The notes below the pieces were generated by a model. That model had not been told where the DNA came from. It saw only the letters and a program-made list of their open reading frames with translations, and did no database searches. DNA of 64,000 nt from an uncultured Oscillibacter sp. (GTDB taxonomy: Bacteria; Bacillota; Clostridia; Oscillospirales; Oscillospiraceae), in contig CAJTSM010000001.1 in NCBI GenBank assembly GCA_910578935.1, forward strand, positions 219,440 to 283,439. The letters are read 5' to 3'. How positions within the stretch are numbered: position 1 is the first letter of the stretch; every line of letters begins with the position of its first letter. The position numbers and the translations under genes are program-made. This document shows, piece after piece, positions 60,112 through 64,000 of the stretch.

Positions 60112-60969
60112 ATGGTTCCTGCACTTTTGAAATGGATAGGTAACAAGCAACGCTTTGCCAGTATAATCGTTGCGAATATGCCAACTACCTTTAACAATTA
60201 TTATGAACCGTTTTTGGGCAGTGGTGCTGTGCTTGCCGAACTTCTCATGCAAGATGATACCAGTTTATACCCACATTTTAATCATGCTTATGGTAGTGAT
60301 ATTCTCCCTTTCCTAATTGATATCTTTAGAAGCGTCAAGGAGAATCCCAATAAAATTATCGAGTACTATAGTAAAGAAATATCTTCTTACTACGAAAATC
60401 CAGCGGAACAGTATGAATTAATAAGGAATAGATTCAATCAAGACCACAACGCTTTTGATTTCTGCTTACTATCAAGAACTTGCTATTCTGGAGTTATTCG
60501 TTTTAGAAAAGCAGATGGCTACATGAGTACACCAAAAGGCCCTCACAATCCAATCAAGCCATCAGTATTTGCAAATCGTGTTGCATTATGGTCTAATTTA
60601 ATTCAAAAAGCTGACTTCTATACCGAAAGCTTCGAAAAAGCTATGGCAAAACCACAACAGGGCGATGTGATTTATTGTGATCCACCATACACGCATAGTC
60701 AAAGCATTATTTATGGGGCACAAGACTTTAACATTAACATTTTGTGGAACAAGATTGCTGAATGTAAAGATCGTGGCGCTTATGTAATGCTATCTATTAA
60801 TGGCAGTCGTGAATCAAAGAAAAAAGATATATCAATAGATATCCCCACAGGCTTATTTGACAGAGAGCTAACAGTTAACTGCGGAACTTCAATGATAGAT
60901 CGTCTACAAAATTCAGGAAAAGATATGGTAGATGAAGTTGTACATGATAAACTTCTGTTAACTTGGTAG
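60112..60969 (+). CDS. D12-class DNA adenine-N6 methyltransferase
   Basis: 285 residues. KWIGNKQR (7-14) and EPFLGSGAV (32-40) bind AdoMet; DPPY (190-193, in VIYCDPPYTHSQ) is the catalytic motif. This order is the alpha class (Dam/MjaIII-like) of N6-adenine methylases. It protects DNA from the nuclease encoded divergently. The ATG at 60112 lies only ~20 bases after the C-box and has a weak ribosome site, so expression may be low or leader-poor. AT-rich and imported, like its partners. Confidence 0.92.
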   Translation: MVPALLKWIGNKQRFASIIVANMPTTFNNYYEPFLGSGAVLAELLMQDDTSLYPHFNHAYGSDILPFLIDIFRSVKENPNKIIEYYSKEISSYYENPAEQYELIRNRFNQDHNAFDFCLLSRTCYSGVIRFRKADGYMSTPKGPHNPIKPSVFANRVALWSNLIQKADFYTESFEKAMAKPQQGDVIYCDPPYTHSQSIIYGAQDFNINILWNKIAECKDRGAYVMLSINGSRESKKKDISIDIPTGLFDRELTVNCGTSMIDRLQNSGKDMVDEVVHDKLLLTW

Positions 60970-61061
60970 TAAAATCGAACGGGGTTCCATCTAAGAAATC
61001 GGGGATGGAACCTCTCGTTACAGATGAATTATGACATTTATAAAAATTTACCAATATACAA

Positions 61062-61091
61062 TTGACAAACATCAGTTCTATATGGTAAACT
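61062..61091 (+). promoter_or_regulatory. Candidate promoter of the mobilisation region
   Basis: TTGACA (61062-61067) with TAAACT (61086-61091) at 18 bases; TATACT at 61091 has too wide a spacing. Confidence 0.45.
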
Positions 61092-61164
61092 ATACTCCCA
61101 TGTAAGTGGGTCAACTGAATAACACATATAGGCAACAACCCTCTTGTCGCTTGTAAAATACAAC

Positions 61165-61239
61165 GCCGGTACATCAAACTTGCTTCAGCGGAACGAAAAA
61201 TCCCGCTGGGGCTGGTTTTGATGTACCGGCTTCTTTTTT
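61165..61239 (+). ncRNA. Long hairpin with T tract, attenuator or small RNA
   Basis: GCCGGTACATCAAA (61165-61178) pairs perfectly with TTTGATGTACCGGC (61217-61230), enclosing an inner CAGCGG/CCGCTG stem, followed by TTCTTTTTT. With the promoter above it would give a transcript of about 140 bases, so it may be a regulatory RNA or an attenuator for downstream genes. Confidence 0.5.
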
Positions 61240-61362
61240 ACCCTGACAACTGAATGACTGTCTGAATGGGATACTCCGCCATGACCTCCGCCGTGGAGAG
61301 AGCGAGACAACGCCGCTGAAAAGGGGCTGGAACGCCATTTAGGGAAAGCGGCAAAGCAATAT

Positions 61363-61577
61363 GATGGCAAAACGCCGTCACTTAACCTCCCAAAAATTTA
61401 CCCTGACGGCATTTTGCCGTCTATCTGTCCTGACCCTGACCGTGACGGCAGAATTGCCGTCACTCAGCCGACTGAAACCAACCCTGACGGCAGTTTTGCC
61501 GTCACCTTTGTGCGGCATCACAGGTGATGCCACTTTTGTACGGGTTATCTATGAGAATGGCATCACTCATGATGCCA
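61363..61577. repeat. Array of related hairpins, candidate oriT
   Basis: Four units of GACGGCA/TGCCGTC type at 61363-61380 (imperfect), 61405-61421, 61443-61462 and 61485-61504, then two GGCATCAC- or TGGCATCA-type units at 61514-61531 and 61558-61577. Loops are 2-5 bases. The array lies ~200 bases before mobC and the relaxase gene, the usual place of a transfer origin. Confidence 0.65.
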
Positions 61578-61780
61578 TAGCCCAGACATGAAACGGGCCA
61601 AACGTAACTGCCTCAGCGCACCCTCTCAGAAAGAAGCCGACCCCGCCCACTTCCCAAACCCCAGGAGCAACAGAACTATCCCTGTCCACGGGGATAGCGA
61701 GCATCGGATTTCGCCCCCCAGGGGGCAAAATCCATTCCCAGGGGAAACCCCTGAATACCCCCTCCTACGGAGGAATCATT
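61578..61780. other. Spacer before mobC, no gene recognised
   Basis: Open frames here overlap the hairpin array or each other and lack motifs. The GTCC-rich segment near 61680-61760 contains CCCCCAGGGGGC-type symmetry. The nick site may lie in this stretch. Confidence 0.4.
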
Positions 61781-62071
61781 TTGAGTACGAACGATGGAAA
61801 AGTACGGCTGAAAATCAGACTGACGGTCGAAGAAAAGGCCAAGCTGGAACGTGACGCCGCCCTGTGCGGCCTGACCCGATCCGAATATCTCAGGCAGATT
61901 TGTTTGGGCCGACGGCCCCGCCCCAAGCAGCCCCCAGAGTTTTGGGAACTGCTGAACGCCCTGTATGAAATCCACGATAAGCTGGAACGGCTGACCGCCT
62001 ACTACCCGGAAGCGTCAGAGGAATCTTCCCAGCTTGAAAGGCTCGTCCTGATTTTGCAGGAGGTGGCGTGA
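61781..62071 (+). CDS. MobC-like relaxosome accessory protein
   Basis: 96 residues, ribbon-helix-helix type: VRLKIRLTVEEKAKLERDAA then LCGLTRSEYLRQICLGRRP, followed by a helical tail. MobC proteins help the relaxase open oriT. TTG start after GGAGGA. The stop overlaps the relaxase start (TGATG), so the two are translated together. The hairpin array upstream is its probable target. Confidence 0.85.
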   Translation: MSTNDGKVRLKIRLTVEEKAKLERDAALCGLTRSEYLRQICLGRRPRPKQPPEFWELLNALYEIHDKLERLTAYYPEASEESSQLERLVLILQEVA

Positions 62072-63411
62072 TGGCGACTACCAGCCTATGGCATATCAAG
62101 GGGCGGCTCAGTGACCTGATTGCCTACGTTGAGAACCCGGAGAAAACCGTACCCAAGGGCACCGAGGATTTTTTCAATGTATTTTCGTACATCCAAAACC
62201 CACAGAAAACGGCGAACGGCTCCTATGTCACCGCCATCAACTGTCTGAAGCAGACGGCGCTTCAACAGATGATTTTGACGAAACAACGATACGGCAAAGA
62301 GGACAACTATATCGCCTGGCATGGCTATCAGAGTCTCAAGCCGGGGGAAGTCACCCCGGAGCGGTGCCACGAGATCGGCGTGAAGCTGGCCCGTGAGATG
62401 TGGGGCGACAGGTTTCAGGTCATCGTCACCACCCACCTGGACAAAGGACATCTGCACAATCATTTCTGTTTCAATTCCGTATCCTTCAAGGACGGTAAAA
62501 AGTACAATTACTCCAAAGCGGAGCAGCAGCGTCTCCGGGATATTTCAGACCGGCTTTGCCGGGAGTACGGGTTGTCCGTCATAGAGCATGGCCGCAAGGC
62601 CCCCAGCCGTCCCGTCTGGCTGGACGAGCAGAGCGGCAAACCCACCCGCTACAACATCTACCGGGCAGATGTGCGGGAGGCCGTGAACGGAAGCCGAACC
62701 GTGGAGATGATGGAGCGGTATCTCCGGCGCAAGGGCTATCTCACCGACTTCACAGGCAAGCATTGGAAGATACGCCTGCCGCAGTATCAGCACTTCACCC
62801 GGCTGGACACACTGGATGAGCGGTGGACGCCGGAGAACATCAGGCGCAGCCTGGGCGCACAGGCCAGCTTCGGCAATAAGCGCCCCACCGTCAACTTTGC
62901 CCCGGAACTGCCGGAGGAACTGCGGGTCTATGTTCCGTTCCAGCGCACCGCCCACATTTACCGGCTGTTCCTCTATTGGGAGTATCAGCTTGGCATTTTG
63001 CTCAAAGGGACGGCTTATCAGCCCACCAGCCCATTTCTAAAAGAGGAACTGCGGAAACTGGACGAAATCACCGCCCAGGTGGATTATCTGGCAAAAAACC
63101 GTATTGAAACGCTGGACGACCTTCTTTCAGCCCGTGAAGCCCTCCAAAGTGAAATGGACACGCTGACCGGACAGCGGACAAAGCTGCAAAACAGAATACG
63201 CAGAGCGTCACCGGCTGAAAAGGAACAGTTGCGGGCTGAAAAGCAGGCCGTGACCGCTCAGATTACCGCCTGCCGCAAGAAATTGAAGCTGAACGTGGGC
63301 GTTGAGGAACGTTCCGCCAAAATCCAGAACACGATGGATATGGTCTATGCCAATGAGAAGCAGCACCGCCAGACGGTACAGGCCCGAATGAAGGGAGAGC
63401 GATACAGATGA
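62071..63411 (+). CDS. MOB-type relaxase
   Basis: 446 residues. The N-terminal relaxase domain has SYVTAINC, a Tyr-rich stretch, and the metal-binding triad THLDKGHLHNHFCFNSV (His127, His129, His131), as in MOBP relaxases of clostridial mobilisable elements. The C-terminal half is helical (coiled region around residues 330-430: LDEITAQVDYLA, EALQSEMDTLTGQR). It nicks at oriT and pilots DNA. The ATG at 62071 overlaps the mobC stop. No T4SS or coupling protein appears in the window, so it is a mobilisable rather than self-transmissible element, at least so far as visible. Confidence 0.92.
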   Translation: MATTSLWHIKGRLSDLIAYVENPEKTVPKGTEDFFNVFSYIQNPQKTANGSYVTAINCLKQTALQQMILTKQRYGKEDNYIAWHGYQSLKPGEVTPERCHEIGVKLAREMWGDRFQVIVTTHLDKGHLHNHFCFNSVSFKDGKKYNYSKAEQQRLRDISDRLCREYGLSVIEHGRKAPSRPVWLDEQSGKPTRYNIYRADVREAVNGSRTVEMMERYLRRKGYLTDFTGKHWKIRLPQYQHFTRLDTLDERWTPENIRRSLGAQASFGNKRPTVNFAPELPEELRVYVPFQRTAHIYRLFLYWEYQLGILLKGTAYQPTSPFLKEELRKLDEITAQVDYLAKNRIETLDDLLSAREALQSEMDTLTGQRTKLQNRIRRASPAEKEQLRAEKQAVTAQITACRKKLKLNVGVEERSAKIQNTMDMVYANEKQHRQTVQARMKGERYR

Positions 63412-63680
63412 CCGCAGAAGAAAGAACAGCAAAAATTGAGGATTATATTGCCAAATTAGATGCTGAATGGCCCGAAATTGAGAAAATTATGGCAAGTCAC
63501 GAACTCGATTTGGACACAGGGCGGGAGCCGCTTCTCCTTTGCTGTATCCCGCCCGACATGGACTTTACCATGAAAGATGGCCACACCGAATATGAGGTAG
63601 TGGGCCGCTTTGACCCAAACAGTGATAAATTTCTGTTGGAACAAATCAGCCGAAAATTGAGAACTGCGGATGATGACTAA
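63408..63680 (+). CDS. Small conserved protein of mobilisable element
   Basis: 90 residues, acidic: MTAEERTAKIEDYIAKLDAE, then a conserved stretch CCIPPDMDFTMKDGHTEYEV and VGRFDPNSDKFLLEQI. It overlaps the relaxase stop by four bases (ATGA). Similar proteins accompany this type of relaxase; role unknown. Confidence 0.75.
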   Translation: MTAEERTAKIEDYIAKLDAEWPEIEKIMASHELDLDTGREPLLLCCIPPDMDFTMKDGHTEYEVVGRFDPNSDKFLLEQISRKLRTADDD

Positions 63681-63707
63681 AAAGCCGGTCAATCTCACTT
63701 TAAAGCG

Positions 63708-63736
63708 TTGAATTATTGACGGGGATATGGTATACT
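63708..63736 (+). promoter_or_regulatory. Promoter of the recombinase gene
   Basis: TTGAAT (63708-63713) and TATACT (63731-63736), 17-base spacing; AAAGGAG then GTG follow. Confidence 0.65.
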
Positions 63737-63779
63737 GATTTCGCAATACACCGTATCCGATTGTCGGAAAGGAGATACC

Positions 63780-64000
63780 GTGAGCAGACAATCGAAAGAA
63801 AACAGGATCACAGCCCTCTACTGCCGTCTGTCCCAGGACGATGGGCGGGAGGGTGAGAGCAATAGTATTGTCAACCAAAAGGAATTGCTTCAAGGATACG
63901 CTCGTCAGCACCGCTTCAAAAATTTGCAGTTTTTTGTGGATGACGGATGGAGCGGAACGAACTTCGACCGGCCGAGTTTTCGCCAGATGGAGCAGATGAT
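63780..64000 (+). CDS. Large serine recombinase, N-terminal part (runs off the window)
   Basis: 73 codons are visible. The frame begins MSRQSKENRITALYCRLSQD, with the catalytic Ser in YCRLSQDD, and continues NSIVNQKELLQGYARQH and VDDGWSGTNFDRPSF, typical of TnpX/TndX-type transposon recombinases. GTG start after AAAGGAGATACC. It would excise and insert the element carrying mobC, the relaxase and perhaps the restriction system. The far end lies outside the window. Confidence 0.93.
   Translation, partial: MSRQSKENRITALYCRLSQDDGREGESNSIVNQKELLQGYARQHRFKNLQFFVDDGWSGTNFDRPSFRQMEQM

Noticed and set aside
61363..61577. CRISPR array
   Set aside because: The repeats are short hairpins at 16-42 base spacing with no unique spacers of constant length and no cas genes. 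No CRISPR is seen elsewhere in the window.
61361..61854. Two overlapping plus-strand frames (76 and 88 codons)
   Set aside because: They read through the hairpin array, have repetitive translations caused by the repeats and no binding sites.

Overview
The window looks like a chromosomal segment of a gut-type Firmicute, probably Oscillospiraceae/Clostridia in the Flavonifractor-Lawsonibacter-Intestinimonas range. This rests on GC-rich coding sequence, AAGGAGG-type ribosome binding sites, near-consensus sigma-A promoters, an FMN riboswitch in front of an ECF riboflavin transporter, a stand-alone AICAR formyltransferase, and clostridial mobile elements. The genus is inference from gene style; no rRNA is present.

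Layout. 1-1.2 kb: a spore-surface-type protein and a scrap of a collagen-like protein. 1.2-11.3 kb: a sialic-acid style catabolic locus with a ROK kinase-like protein, AGE epimerase, RpiR regulator, YesL protein, SGNH esterase, ABC importer (binding protein plus two permeases), YhcH-type anomerase and NanA-type lyase. 11.4-16.4 kb (minus): a 1024-residue flagellin-like protein with a glycine-rich repeat insert, then TcdA and MnmA. 16.4-24.3 kb: a decayed island with pieces of a LytS-type kinase, an AlbA_2 ATP-binding protein, HsdR, a DUF6076 protein and a tyrosine integrase, two tRNA fragments and an intact tRNA-Thr(CGU). The intact amrS and MEMO-AMMECR1 genes lie inside it. 24.5-39 kb (minus): guaB and a purine operon in transcription order gntR-purE-purC-(45-aa membrane miniprotein)-purF-purM-purN-(DUF1266/DUF2185)-purH-purD-purL-guaB, interrupted by two short inverted-repeat elements. 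39.3-43 kb: a G5/3D cell-wall protein, DNA polymerase IV and a cytidine deaminase-like protein. 43-49.5 kb (plus): FMN riboswitch-ribU, a DtxR-type regulator, then ssnA-ygfK with a structured leader. 49.5-56 kb: a dead chemotaxis receptor and two hybrid histidine kinases. 56-64 kb: mobile DNA with ParB and HTH pseudogenes, TnpV, tiny basic ORFs, an AT-rich type II restriction-modification system with a C-protein operator, a hairpin array, MobC, a MOB relaxase and the start of a large serine recombinase.

How genes work together. The first cluster would import sialic acid, anomerise it, cleave it to ManNAc and pyruvate, epimerise ManNAc to GlcNAc and phosphorylate the hexosamine. There is no nanE-type ManNAc-6-P epimerase in the cluster, so the AGE route is inferred. 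The purine operon covers most steps to IMP plus the branch to XMP (purB, purA and guaA are not here). SsnA and YgfK belong to the anaerobic purine/urate degradation gene set, so synthesis and breakdown lie a few kb apart.

Most interesting points: a PurF whose N-terminal nucleophile cysteine and surrounding glutaminase motifs are missing; a coupled 45-residue membrane protein with a GIIGGPDGP motif inside the pur operon; an unassigned structured RNA leader in front of ssnA; a run of GACGGCA/TGCCGTC and GGCATCA/TGATGCC hairpins before the mobilisation genes; a flagellin-ended giant protein with no flagellar neighbours; and two families of small inverted-repeat elements, one copy with a target-site duplication.
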